64,000 nucleotides of DNA from Petralouisia muris (GTDB lineage Bacteria > Bacillota > Clostridia > Lachnospirales > Lachnospiraceae), in NCBI RefSeq assembly GCF_004793545.1, contig NZ_SRYA01000005.1:62001-126000 (forward strand). Direction: 5' to 3'. Made by a program: the position numbers and the translations under genes. The notes below the pieces were generated by a model that was given only the letters and a program-made list of their open reading frames with translations, was not told the DNA's origin and searched no databases. Positions within the stretch are counted from its first letter, which is position 1. Each line of letters starts with the position of its first letter. Positions 19,501 to 26,256 of the stretch are shown piece by piece.

Positions 19501-21063
19501 CAGCGTTTTGGGGATGCATGGGAGTATTCCGCTTCCGGCAGTCAATCTTTTCCATACTCCCGGACACAGCCCTCACAAATTGTTTTGGAATATGACAGGG
19601 TGACTGGCCGTATTGCGTCTGTCCGGCAGGGAGAACATACCTGCAGTTACGACTATGGAGTTTCAGGCTGCACAGCCATACACAATGGTGAAAATACAAT
19701 ATGGCTGACCCAGGATGCCCAGGGAAGGCTCCTTAGCGAAACCCGCCAGGACGGCAGCAGGGTATGGTGTGTCTATGGGGCAAAAGGCGCGGCAGCTATG
19801 ATTTTAGACGGGAGCGTATATTATCTGATCAAGGATTACCACGGCAGCGTCTGCGGCGTATATCAGGAGGGGAAAATGCTGGCGGAATTCAGTTATGATC
19901 CCAAAGGCAGAATTTTGGACAGGATCATTCGGGATGAAACAGTAAACCGCCTGATTCCCCTTCGATTTATCGGCGCCCGCTATGAGGAGGATTACGGACT
20001 GTACCGGATGAAATACCGCCTGTATGATCCCGTTATCGGCAGGTTTTTAAATATCGATCCGGAAAATCAGTATGCCAGTCCTTACATTTATGGAGGGGCG
20101 GATTGGGTTAACTATATCGATCCGGAGGGAGCCGCTTCTGCTGGATGGTCGGTTTTGAGTTTCTTTGCAGGGATTGCGTGTATTCTGGGCGGTGCAGCGC
20201 TGATGATTGCCACGGCTGGAATGGGAAGCGCCGCAGGAATTGCCCTTGGATTTGTAGGAGCGGGAGTCATCGGGGCAGGAATTGGCGTAACCACCTATAG
20301 CATCAGCGCTGTCATTTCCGATGATTTCAAGCTTACAGACTGCCTGATTTATGCGGGAATGGGTTTTTTGTCCGGGGCAGCCGGAGCAGGAATCGGAGCC
20401 GGAGTGTCTGCCCTTACTCCAGTGATTGGCATGACGGCTTCCGCGCTTGTGGATGTAGGCACAGGAATAGTGGTAGGCGGTGCAGACGCCTTTTTATCTA
20501 ATGGATTGATCAATCTGAACCACCACAGGGATTTCTGCAAGAACTGGGGCGTAAATGTTGCTATCGGCTGTGTGGTGGGCGGCATTGGAGGATGTATTTC
20601 TGGTATGAGCAGCGCCCTGCGCAATCAACGGGCCTTTTTCGGAAGAACTCAGGATTATACATTGGGAATTAAAAATTATTCTCTTGTGGGAGCGCATGGG
20701 CATTTACGGTTACGGTACAATGAGCCCGGCATGCCGGATATGTATACAGATTACGGGTTTTACGGAGTGCGCAATGCAGAGTATCAGAGCCCAGGCGGAT
20801 CGTCCCATATGTTCCAGGTAAATGAAAGGGCCATGAATCGTTTTAACCGTGATTTGCTGGGCGTTGAAGGAAAATACAACAGATATTTTAAAACAACGCC
20901 GGATGGAACCAGAGAATTTATTGTAAATCAAAATATTGTAGGACCCAACTGCACCACTTATGTGATGGAGCGTCTGGCCAGCGGTGGCATTAATATGCCG
21001 ATCTGGATGCGGTCGCCGGCACTGGCGTCTCTGTGGAATGGGATGATCCGGAGGTTCCAGTAA
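13507..21063 (+). CDS. Giant YD/RHS-repeat protein with hydrophobic linker and Cys/His enzyme-like C-terminal tip
   Basis: 2518 residues. The start at 13507 is chosen because AGGAG lies 7 bases upstream; an in-frame ATG at 13492 has no such site. No signal peptide is visible. The N-terminal half is beta-rich and resembles the leading part of insecticidal Tc/SpvB- and RHS-type shells. From about residue 1630 YD-type repeats follow (YDLAGNRVRVYYP, YAYDGRNRMISQ, YDSYGRKTQ, YDLLGRLQEI). The RHS core is the block GARYEEDYGLYRMKYRLYDP then GRFLNIDPE, ending in the DPEG motif at D2205-G2208, the usual boundary before the variable tip. Residues ~2212-2375 are Gly/Ala-rich and hydrophobic. The last ~130 residues contain GAHGH (H2397, H2399) and NCTTYV (C2482), an order seen in circularly permuted NlpC/P60/LRAT-like folds. 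Toxin or lysin activity is inferred. The export route is unknown, and no adjacent immunity gene is obvious. Confidence 0.85.
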   Translation: MSYLQESGDANSGYFNGQRGNSSADSVLGTVDLFSASVKLPFVFGTLEGRDHLSVTLQANYIQQEPEEFFRQNRKSPQSVLGYGWSMELPSVVTFGSNVRQSYQRNFFLVGNGGTFPLYRIGKTENKVEFFAVEHPLWKFYFCEEEESYWEVHREDGSVWKYGGSKDSNALSLCWDNWIGPSVSQGAAEFASGWYLSEIRGAMGAAVEYQYENVQEPLGGGSYTRTMRLSRVVSSYGQQAQFSYLPKEDSEYSLMHPAWKGQNPWQEKYEDRYLESITFSNEKGECLYQQKLSYELRDSLEGEKKRLLASAVQVTAEGEALEPMTFSYGETEGTFGLLKEIHYPLAGCVRYGYETKTLPKSRGFGSVSLLEGWEAHVYTGDEFYLCLFRQENRMKGSIHYWDMGWQEFSLDFLENVRAEDVKAELGMGYACLSYRDVYTNRYILKVIKRCPLRRFHWETQEWVMENSGVRPALACGSDFIGFMEKSGNCLTILQYQYTDNCWHENILSVEGREFQALGAGNGFLLGAFGKEGNQSVRFLSFYSDEEHNWQVGQALDMSVNVDWSVVQNGSVWAIGSCHAGACFAALEGNMLQTTLALLSWTDDYKLNRCEIHNHSYPADLEMPALYAIATDTLIGYGEHVYRYEPEGWVAGKLLTPKSGGQYRYSYGSDVALGAEKTEGEHRFYGINYNPYSRQWEREGAPYCSNVSQYEGVCQPLAVGEYAVLGRNIFTFSQGGWEQIGNLEEGADYENVQTDASGSYLLYQQKAYRRLVQVPLLDNHMGEHETYEELCLDSGRALGFQSSDFGFYGFMDAGRELQMFRVRAHGYRSLQEAVLVSEIGSDYGMGTDSVFLDYDLDSARYEGGSPAFAKASVSLAEPDGSWGKIEYCYYHGASPERFPYPEDEWTNAADCYSHLKGQIRQAIEYDGSGRKVSANQNWYRAMDAMGFVLCRTRMQEQKFLPCRDVLSGAAAEESCIQETNIYTEYEDRFYQKRRMLKEAMDGKGEKKGVSTEFIYAWEKIPEMLAARRLTEMHQSLQKEEDTGKILSWQRYQYACTSNGRYYLQREEAYDDTWEEPWVCQREAVQVNEWGETVCEKDAQGQFHSYFYDASGNFLVAEFSNAAPNQALYCGFEDYENMDRHSMKKGGLRERVRAGTGFGGNRYLEIEKGNALIMKVMPGKEGLLAAFGAKSAGSIYLSFQGKVQKVSLKTEGWEKIFGTYLQESEEEIRVELYGEEDLLVTGVFLSPLLSEGKAYVYTGSFRRQTAVYTNRGLGSRVWYDRLENEIVSYQEDGTCSKLVRICRRQQENADKLDSYGIRPEPLPEKDKGFGFMPDETATIVMPKGGYVQRRGEERGDSSKWWRRQGMEWVFAPAENQALFFADSRKAADFQLTLGSLSLKKEKTAWQLFAGNNKKLAEGEISSPDYFLLLRVSDRLQLSWGGRILYTGAVSGLKGALEAQLSWKGEQEPEILGFGPDPQITVTFTDYAGKPIQDIGVTEHGIVVGATVYNALGQGEIVPRNVYLEGECWEYRSGFVENFDWSAGTLSGEQAKIYPEDGGYSYSQAQCTREPGPKPSCVGQAGKKWNISAGGKVTRYEYFSNLTSLWGVPKMACCLKQQISPAGNRLLEGTDGFGNTILSIAGGETSGFAVTKSEYDLAGNRVRVYYPNYFAGSGSAESFSSTYAYDGRNRMISQKESDSREVRFIYDKTGKIRFKYTGEHEGEYLYYVYDSYGRKTQEGWAKGAWEEEKLKKEANVPHTPPAESRARFQYIYDGDGSDAALLGHLWRTQSFDEEGRLVSEEEYFYDSKGRVSRQRICTKGHVEEMEIQWEERGNAVSYTIGNETIAYQYDLLGRLQEIACQGTCIYSCVYNSEGNVTKEIYAPDCEDKLVREYSYDSAQWLTAIRDKYFSQELSYNDDGKITRIAGGMAGDSQVWDYAYDSLGRLNSYAKGGEKKQIGLDINGNQILSDGEKYTYHSGTNRFAQGEGQTFVYGSSGNVARMQRFGDAWEYSASGSQSFPYSRTQPSQIVLEYDRVTGRIASVRQGEHTCSYDYGVSGCTAIHNGENTIWLTQDAQGRLLSETRQDGSRVWCVYGAKGAAAMILDGSVYYLIKDYHGSVCGVYQEGKMLAEFSYDPKGRILDRIIRDETVNRLIPLRFIGARYEEDYGLYRMKYRLYDPVIGRFLNIDPENQYASPYIYGGADWVNYIDPEGAASAGWSVLSFFAGIACILGGAALMIATAGMGSAAGIALGFVGAGVIGAGIGVTTYSISAVISDDFKLTDCLIYAGMGFLSGAAGAGIGAGVSALTPVIGMTASALVDVGTGIVVGGADAFLSNGLINLNHHRDFCKNWGVNVAIGCVVGGIGGCISGMSSALRNQRAFFGRTQDYTLGIKNYSLVGAHGHLRLRYNEPGMPDMYTDYGFYGVRNAEYQSPGGSSHMFQVNERAMNRFNRDLLGVEGKYNRYFKTTPDGTREFIVNQNIVGPNCTTYVMERLASGGINMPIWMRSPALASLWNGMIRRFQ

Positions 21064-21153
21064 AGCGTTTTTAGAAAAATGCAGGCTCCCTGGCTGAAGT
21101 CTGAGAGACTGTCTGCAGGAGTGATTTAATCATAAACAGAGAGGAGAAAAATT

Positions 21154-21900
21154 ATGAGAAATGAATCAAGAACAACTTTTGTTACCAGGGATTGTCCGCT
21201 GATTGTGGAAGATCCTGGCCAGCCGATGGAATATACGGTGATTTATTTTGAGAAAGGAGGTTATATTGAGCTTCTCTGCGGCTCGGAATTTACCATTCAC
21301 AAGCTGCTGCCCATAGAGGCTTACGATGGGCCGAAAGAAGAATTGCCGAAGCCTGTCTCAGACAGCAGGCGGCTGGAACAGTGGGATTATGATATCATTA
21401 TTGCCGGAAGGGACGGTAAGAATGGAAAAAACGGCCAGAATGGACAAAATGGAGGCACCGCTTCCAATGGAGAAAACGGCAGATCCGGATACAATGGAAA
21501 GGACGGGCAGAAACGGCCGGATTTTGCCCTTACGATTAATGATTTGCAGATGAATTTGTCTCTTTTGAATATTGGAGGCAGAGGCGGGAATGGCGGCAAA
21601 GGCGGAGACGGCGGCAGAGGCGGCAGCGGAAGCAGCGATTATCCGGGCGGCAAAGGCGGAGACGGAGGAAACGGCGGAAACGGCGGAAAGGGAGGCGACG
21701 GATGTAATCTGACCCTCAGTGTGAAAAGTTCCAACGGCAGCGCTATAGAAACCCAGAGTTTTGGCGGCGAAGGAGGAGAACGAGGAATGGGCGGCCTTGC
21801 GGGGGCAAGCGGCAGTTACTATTCCGGTGACAACGGGAAGGACGGACAGCCTGGAAATGATGGGCTGACAGGCAAGGCAGGCAGTATTATAGTGAAATAA
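21154..21900 (+). CDS. Glycine-repeat (collagen-like) protein of unknown function
   Basis: 248 residues, no signal peptide or membrane segment. Residues 1-~85 form an ordinary mixed domain. Three low-complexity blocks follow: a Gly-Asn-Gly/Lys-Asn-Gly block (~90-120), a Gly-Gly-x-Gly-Gly block (~142-188), and a Gly-rich tail (~207-245) that has true G-x-y steps such as GKDGQPGNDGLTGKAG. A short non-repeat stretch near residue 125 (FALTINDLQMNLSLLNI) and another near 190 separate them. The ribosome site is AGAGGAG. It starts 90 bases after the YD-repeat gene and 90 bases before the Hint gene, so the three are probably co-expressed. No family is recognised beyond the repeat type. A structural or surface-coating role is possible but unproven. 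Confidence 0.75.
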   Translation: MRNESRTTFVTRDCPLIVEDPGQPMEYTVIYFEKGGYIELLCGSEFTIHKLLPIEAYDGPKEELPKPVSDSRRLEQWDYDIIIAGRDGKNGKNGQNGQNGGTASNGENGRSGYNGKDGQKRPDFALTINDLQMNLSLLNIGGRGGNGGKGGDGGRGGSGSSDYPGGKGGDGGNGGNGGKGGDGCNLTLSVKSSNGSAIETQSFGGEGGERGMGGLAGASGSYYSGDNGKDGQPGNDGLTGKAGSIIVK

Positions 21901-21989
21901 ATGCAGGCAGTATTGTATAAGGTTCTGCGGGACGTTTAATATTCCGATCAAGTTTAAAGGAAGCAGGAATCGGGACAGGAGGAAAAGGC

Positions 21990-23690
21990 ATGGAACAGAA
22001 AGCGGTAGAAATGGATTTTTATAAAGAAAATTATGCAGATGAATTTTTTGAGGATTTTGGGGGCGCTGAGGCTGCAAAGCTTAAATATCCGCTGGTGTAC
22101 GCTGCCGTTCAGAAAACCCATCAGTGGGAGAAAGAAGCGGCGTTGCGAGGGAAGAGGCAGAATGAAAAAACAAACGGTGACGATATGGAAGAGAAGGGAT
22201 TTGTGCTGGGAGCCATATATCCCACAACGGCCGGCAAAACGGACGCTTTTTTGGAAGGCCGGATGACAGAGGCGGAACCGACGGATCATGTGATTGCCTG
22301 CGACGCCCTGGGCACGGTAAAGGAAGCGGTTCAAATCGGGGTAACCATGGAACTGATGGATCTGACGTTGGGATCATTGCTGGATGTTACCAGCAGCTGT
22401 GTGGAAACAACGGACATCAAAGGCAGCATTGCATGCCTGACGAAAGAAATCGGGCTCTATAACGATCATAATCTTCAGGCGGACAGTGCATTTTATTATC
22501 TGTATCCCAATGGCGTCTGCGGCAAGGCCAAAATGAAAGCGACAAATTATGCGCTGATTAATGGAAACAGCATGGTTTCTGAATTTGTGGTGGATGATCC
22601 GAAAATTATGGCGGATCACACCTCCAATAAGCATGTGACGATTGTGTATGACAGAGAACCAAAGAATCAGGAAAAAGCGGATTATTCTTACAAAAAAGAT
22701 GAAATTGAAATTCAGGGGGACTTGGTCAGAACCATCATTCCTGTAAACGGCAGTATCCACCTGGCAAAAAATCTGGAACCTAAGGGACTTTCCAGCGTCA
22801 TTGGCCTGCTGCTGATATATAATGAAGAAACAGTGGTGTCTTACCATTACCAGAATATCGGGGAACTGAACAATTATCTGACGCCAGAGAAGCAGAGCGA
22901 CGGTACCTATAAGCTTAAATTTGCCTTTGACAAGGACTGGGGCGCTTACCTGAAGAAAACCAGATATAATGACGGCACTTATATCACCGACTGCCAGCTT
23001 CGGTGGAGCTTTCGGTACGATTGTTACCGGTTAGGAAATGATGGAAAACGGCTGAAGGATGAAAATGGGGATGAGGTTATTTTTGAACTGGGTTTTTGCA
23101 TCAACAGTGAAGCATCTGCCCCTTCTGGAGGACAGTATAATAAGTCCGGGGGAAATAAAGTGGTGATTCCCTATTTGTTTATCCAGTGGGGCTGTTTTGG
23201 CCGGGATACAAAAATAAAAATGGCAGACGGAACTCAAAAACCAGTCAGTGAAATAGAGCCGGGAGAATCTGTGATGGATGATAAAGGCAATTCGGCTGTA
23301 GTGAGAGAAGTGTATACCGGCCAGGAAGAATCCCTGTTTCAGATTCAGACGGAGTCAGGAAAAATATTAGAACTTACGGCCGGACATCCGGTATTAACAG
23401 AAATCGGCATGGTAAAGGCCTGCAATCTGGCGCCGGGGGCGGCGCTTTGTACCGAAGAAGGCAGAGAAGAAATCGCTGAGATCAATGAGAAAGAATATCA
23501 CGGCACGGTATACAGCCTTGACTGCGGCGGCGCACATCTTATCGCAAACGGGCTTACAGCCGGGGATTTTGTCTGCCAGAATGAAGGAAAAAAGAAAAAA
23601 ACACCGGAGATTTCAGAGGAAATGAGAGCGCTGATGGATGAGATGAAACGTATGCTTAAGGATTTCGCTTCATCTGCAAATGCAGTCTGA
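21990..23690 (+). CDS. Hint (hedgehog/intein)-domain protein with novel N-terminal region
   Basis: 566 residues with an AGGAGG-like site upstream. Residues 1-~395 belong to no family I recognise; they look beta-rich, contain several cysteines, and have no signal peptide. Residues 402-531 are a Hint domain: the catalytic start cysteine C402 in WGCFGRDTKIKMADGT, the B-block TAGHPVLT, and the end block HLIANGLTAGDFVCQN with N531. Hint domains cut the peptide bond at their own ends. In polymorphic toxins they release a C-terminal toxin. Here only 35 residues follow (EGKKKKTPEISEEMRALMDE and on), a charged predicted helix, so the processed product would be the N-terminal part or a short peptide. 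The gene ends in a strong terminator and is the last of the three-gene YD locus. Confidence 0.8.
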   Translation: MEQKAVEMDFYKENYADEFFEDFGGAEAAKLKYPLVYAAVQKTHQWEKEAALRGKRQNEKTNGDDMEEKGFVLGAIYPTTAGKTDAFLEGRMTEAEPTDHVIACDALGTVKEAVQIGVTMELMDLTLGSLLDVTSSCVETTDIKGSIACLTKEIGLYNDHNLQADSAFYYLYPNGVCGKAKMKATNYALINGNSMVSEFVVDDPKIMADHTSNKHVTIVYDREPKNQEKADYSYKKDEIEIQGDLVRTIIPVNGSIHLAKNLEPKGLSSVIGLLLIYNEETVVSYHYQNIGELNNYLTPEKQSDGTYKLKFAFDKDWGAYLKKTRYNDGTYITDCQLRWSFRYDCYRLGNDGKRLKDENGDEVIFELGFCINSEASAPSGGQYNKSGGNKVVIPYLFIQWGCFGRDTKIKMADGTQKPVSEIEPGESVMDDKGNSAVVREVYTGQEESLFQIQTESGKILELTAGHPVLTEIGMVKACNLAPGAALCTEEGREEIAEINEKEYHGTVYSLDCGGAHLIANGLTAGDFVCQNEGKKKKTPEISEEMRALMDEMKRMLKDFASSANAV

Positions 23691-23711
23691 TCCTCTTCCT
23701 GAAGTAAAAGG

Positions 23712-23755
23712 GCTGTCAGAATTCATGGATTTTGTGAATTCTGACAGCTGTTTTT
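23712..23755 (+). terminator. Rho-independent terminator closing the YD/Gly/Hint locus
   Basis: GCTGTCAGAATTCA at 23712-23725 pairs perfectly over 14 bp with 23735-23748; TGTTTTT follows. It lies 22 bases after the Hint gene. Confidence 0.9.
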
Positions 23756-23921
23756 CTCTGTAGAGTTTGCCGGCCGGGCGATTTGTTCGGGGCTTGCCTC
23801 CAACCAGGAGAGCGGGTATGGAAGTACGGGTTCGCGTTCCGAAGCAGCGAAGCGCTGTGAATGTCAAGTTTGTTTTCCGTTTTCTCATAAACATTAAGTT
23901 TGTAACTACGGATGAAACGTT

Positions 23922-24176
23922 GTGGTCAAAAAAATATGTAAAATTAAAACCAAAAAAGTTGTTTTTGATTTTAGTGATTCTGATTTGGAGATACGAAGAA
24001 ATAAAGAAGAGCAATATTTGATAGAGTATGTCAGTATTATCGTTGCTTTAAATAAAAAGCAGGATGCGAATTTTTTCCTGGTTTTTTCCATTCATTATTC
24101 AGAGCTGCTGGATGAATTTACTAGAAATGACAGTATCTATATTATAATTAAGAACAGAGAGGGATCGCTAAGATGA
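23922..24176 (+). CDS. Possible small protein or gene remnant in a 600-base gap
   Basis: Between the terminator and the amidase there is no clear gene for about 480 bases. A GTG-started frame of 84 codons here has a protein-like composition (acidic and hydrophobic residues, for example VVFDFSDSDLEI and LIEYVSIIVALNKK). It has no good ribosome site and a stop immediately upstream (23913), so it may be the 3' part of a decayed gene. An immunity gene for the upstream YD protein could sit in such a place, but nothing in the sequence proves that. The stretch 23760-23920 contains no convincing gene. Confidence 0.25.
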   Translation: MVKKICKIKTKKVVFDFSDSDLEIRRNKEEQYLIEYVSIIVALNKKQDANFFLVFSIHYSELLDEFTRNDSIYIIIKNREGSLR

Positions 24177-24191
24177 GGAGGGAAATAGGAA

Positions 24192-24308
24192 ATGGAAAGG
24201 ACAAAAGAAAAATGGAAACTTCTCTTTACCGATGCATATGATAAAGGAAACATTATTTGCTTGTGCCCAAAGGAGCGCAGGAAGGAGAAACCATGGCAAT
24301 TACGATAA
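24192..24308 (+). CDS. Possible 38-residue leader ORF overlapping the amidase start
   Basis: An ATG frame with AGGAGG 10 bases upstream encodes a lysine-rich 38-residue peptide starting MERTKEKWKLLFTDAYDK. It ends 16 bases inside the amidase gene, a layout typical of translational coupling. No homologue is recognised. It could be a true small protein or a chance frame. Confidence 0.35.
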   Translation: MERTKEKWKLLFTDAYDKGNIICLCPKERRKEKPWQLR

Positions 24309-25051
24309 TTTTGGACGCCGGCCACGGGGGATATGACAATGGGGCTTCCTACAATGGAAGAAAAGAAAAAGACGATAATCTGCGGGTCACCCTTGCAGTG
24401 GGAGAAAAATTAGAAGAAGCGGGATACAATGTGCTTTATACAAGAACCACTGACCGTTACGATTCTCCCTTTGAAAAATCTCAGATAGCCAATCGTTCCG
24501 GAGCAGATTATTTCATTTCCTTCCACCGGAATTCCAGTGCAAATCCCAATACCTACAATGGAACCCAGGCTTTGGTATATGAACTTGGGACAGAGGCGGC
24601 AAGACTGGGAGCTTCCATCAATCAGGAGCTGGTAGATTTCGGATTTAAGGATCTGGATGTGGTGGAGCGTCCCGGACTTGTGGTGCTGAGAAGAACCCAG
24701 ATGCCGGCAGTGCTTATGGAACTGGGATTTATTAACAACGATGAGGATAACCGGCTCTTTGATGAAAAATTTGATCAGATGGTAGACGCTATTGTAACCG
24801 GGGTGGAAAAGGCGCTGCCCTTAGAGAAGCCGACTCAGAAATACGGAGTGCAGGTAGGTCTGTACCGGTACGAATCTAATGCAGAATACATGCGGGAGCA
24901 GCTGGAAGATCAGGGCTATTTTGCGTCCATCCGCTGGGAAGATCCTTATTATGCAGTGATTGCAGGACGGGAAGAAAGTCTTGAGGACGCAATGGAGCTG
25001 CAGGCAAGGCTTCGGCAGGATGGATACGATACCCTTGTGGTAAGCATGTAA
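24293..25051 (+). CDS. N-acetylmuramoyl-L-alanine amidase (Amidase_3) with C-terminal SPOR domain
   Basis: 252 residues. The start at 24293 follows AAGGAG by six bases; the frame extends slightly upstream without a better site. Residues 1-~180 are the zinc amidase: H11 in DAGHGG, E25 in KEKD, H78 in SFHRNS and catalytic E143 in LMELGF. Residues ~185-252 are a SPOR domain (YGVQVGLYRYESNAEYM) that binds denuded peptidoglycan. There is no signal peptide. That fits CwlC-type mother-cell amidases, which act from inside the lysing cell, but export by another route is possible. It cleaves the amide bond between muramic acid and the stem peptide. It follows the YD/Hint locus but is separated from it by a terminator. 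Confidence 0.9.
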   Translation: MAITIILDAGHGGYDNGASYNGRKEKDDNLRVTLAVGEKLEEAGYNVLYTRTTDRYDSPFEKSQIANRSGADYFISFHRNSSANPNTYNGTQALVYELGTEAARLGASINQELVDFGFKDLDVVERPGLVVLRRTQMPAVLMELGFINNDEDNRLFDEKFDQMVDAIVTGVEKALPLEKPTQKYGVQVGLYRYESNAEYMREQLEDQGYFASIRWEDPYYAVIAGREESLEDAMELQARLRQDGYDTLVVSM

Positions 25052-25083
25052 TTCTAAATTATTTATAAAAACAGAAAAAAGTA

Positions 25084-25112
25084 TTTACAATCCGGGCAGA
25101 TTTTTGTATGAT
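25084..25112 (+). promoter_or_regulatory. Promoter of the MinD/ParA-like gene
   Basis: TTTACA at 25084-25089, 17-base spacer, TATGAT at 25107-25112. A near-direct repeat GTGTACAAGAAT / GTGTACAGAAT lies at 25131-25155 in the leader, in a 14-base phase, and could be a protein or RNA site. Confidence 0.65.
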
Positions 25113-25267
25113 AAAACCATCTTTTGTTCAGTGTACAAGAATCTGTGTACAGAATTTTCAAATAACAATTCCAGATGAAACGGATCAGAATTATCTTCCT
25201 ACTTTCCTTAGAATATCTGGCGGTGATATTCTCCTTTGCAAAATGAAAATACAGAGGAGAAGAAAGA

Positions 25268-26203
25268 ATGAAAATAGCATTTTGGAGTGAAGAAAGGCAG
25301 GCGGAGACAACGTACCATACGGCTTTGGTTGCCTGTGCGTCTGCATTAATGTTTCCGGTACGCGCCGTTGTGGTTTCCGGCGGTTACAATGGGAAAGAGC
25401 TGGAGAGAAATTTTCCGGTCAGGAGAAGACGCCCGGGGCAAAGATGGAATACCGGATGGAAGCTTACAGAACTGGGCAATACGTCAGTGCTGAAACAGGA
25501 TTTCAGACGGGAATCAGGAAGTTATGAGGCGTCTGTACTGGAAAGGGAAACTGCAGAGGCGGGCGTTTTGGCAGCGGAACAGCAGGGGTATATTGTTTCC
25601 AGAGGGCTGGACTGCCTGCTTGGAAAGCAAGCGCAGGAATTGACGGAGCAGGTAATCTTGGAAAATGTCCGTCAGGTAGTAAAAGGCAGGCTCTACTGTC
25701 TTCCTGGCAGCCGGAGGCAGGAGCAGGAATGGTGGCATGAAGATCCATTGTTTACCGGCTTAAAACAGGTGATTGATGGGGTGGAAAACTGCTTTGATGT
25801 GATGTTTGTGGATTGCGGCAGCAGAGAAGATGATTTTGCACGGAACATATTAAAGGAAGCGGATGTCTGCGTTTTGAATATGACTCAGGAAGAGGAACGT
25901 ATCGGAGATTATTTCAGGAATCCGCCGAAATGGAGAGGGAAAACATTTTTTTTGGTGGGAAATTATTTTCCAGATGGATTGTATACAAGAAAAAATCTGG
26001 AACGTCTTTACCGGATTGACGAGAATCTTTTGGGAGCCGTTCCCTATAATCCGCAGCTGCAGGCGGCTGGCAGAACCGGCAGGACCGACAGCAGGCTTAA
26101 GGAATATATAGGGAAAGGCCCCAAGGGGAAGAACGTTGAATTTGAACAGGAATTAATCCGAACGACAAGGCTGATATTGAAGCTGGCGGGAGTTGTTTCA
26201 TAA
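25268..26203 (+). CDS. MinD/ParA (CpaE/TadZ-like) family protein with degenerate P-loop
   Basis: 311 residues with a SIMIBI-class nucleotide-binding fold. The N-terminal strand MKIAFWSEE is where the deviant Walker A would stand, but the segment RQAETTYHTAL lacks the usual GKGGxGKT lysines. The Walker B strand is intact (FDVMFVDCGSRED), followed by VCVLNMTQEE and the late motif LLGAVPYNPQL seen in MinD/CpaE relatives. A Gly/Arg-rich stretch lies near residues 40-60. The ribosome site is AGAGGAG. Such pseudo-ATPases act as localisation factors (TadZ/CpaE) for pili or secretion. No pilus genes are in the window, so the role here is open. Confidence 0.65.
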   Translation: MKIAFWSEERQAETTYHTALVACASALMFPVRAVVVSGGYNGKELERNFPVRRRRPGQRWNTGWKLTELGNTSVLKQDFRRESGSYEASVLERETAEAGVLAAEQQGYIVSRGLDCLLGKQAQELTEQVILENVRQVVKGRLYCLPGSRRQEQEWWHEDPLFTGLKQVIDGVENCFDVMFVDCGSREDDFARNILKEADVCVLNMTQEEERIGDYFRNPPKWRGKTFFLVGNYFPDGLYTRKNLERLYRIDENLLGAVPYNPQLQAAGRTGRTDSRLKEYIGKGPKGKNVEFEQELIRTTRLILKLAGVVS

Positions 26204-26256
26204 TTCCGCGGCCTGGACCATACAGATCACAGGGATAACATGGAGGCCGTCCTGAA

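Noticed and set aside
21561-21720. CRISPR or microsatellite-like array in the glycine-repeat gene
   Set aside because: The repeats follow codons (GGC/GGA-rich) and encode Gly-Gly-x steps; they are protein repeats, not spaced DNA repeats.
23790-23870. tRNA-like segment (GGTTCGCGTTCCG resembling a T-arm)
   Set aside because: No acceptor stem, anticodon arm or D-arm could be built around it; only a short local similarity.
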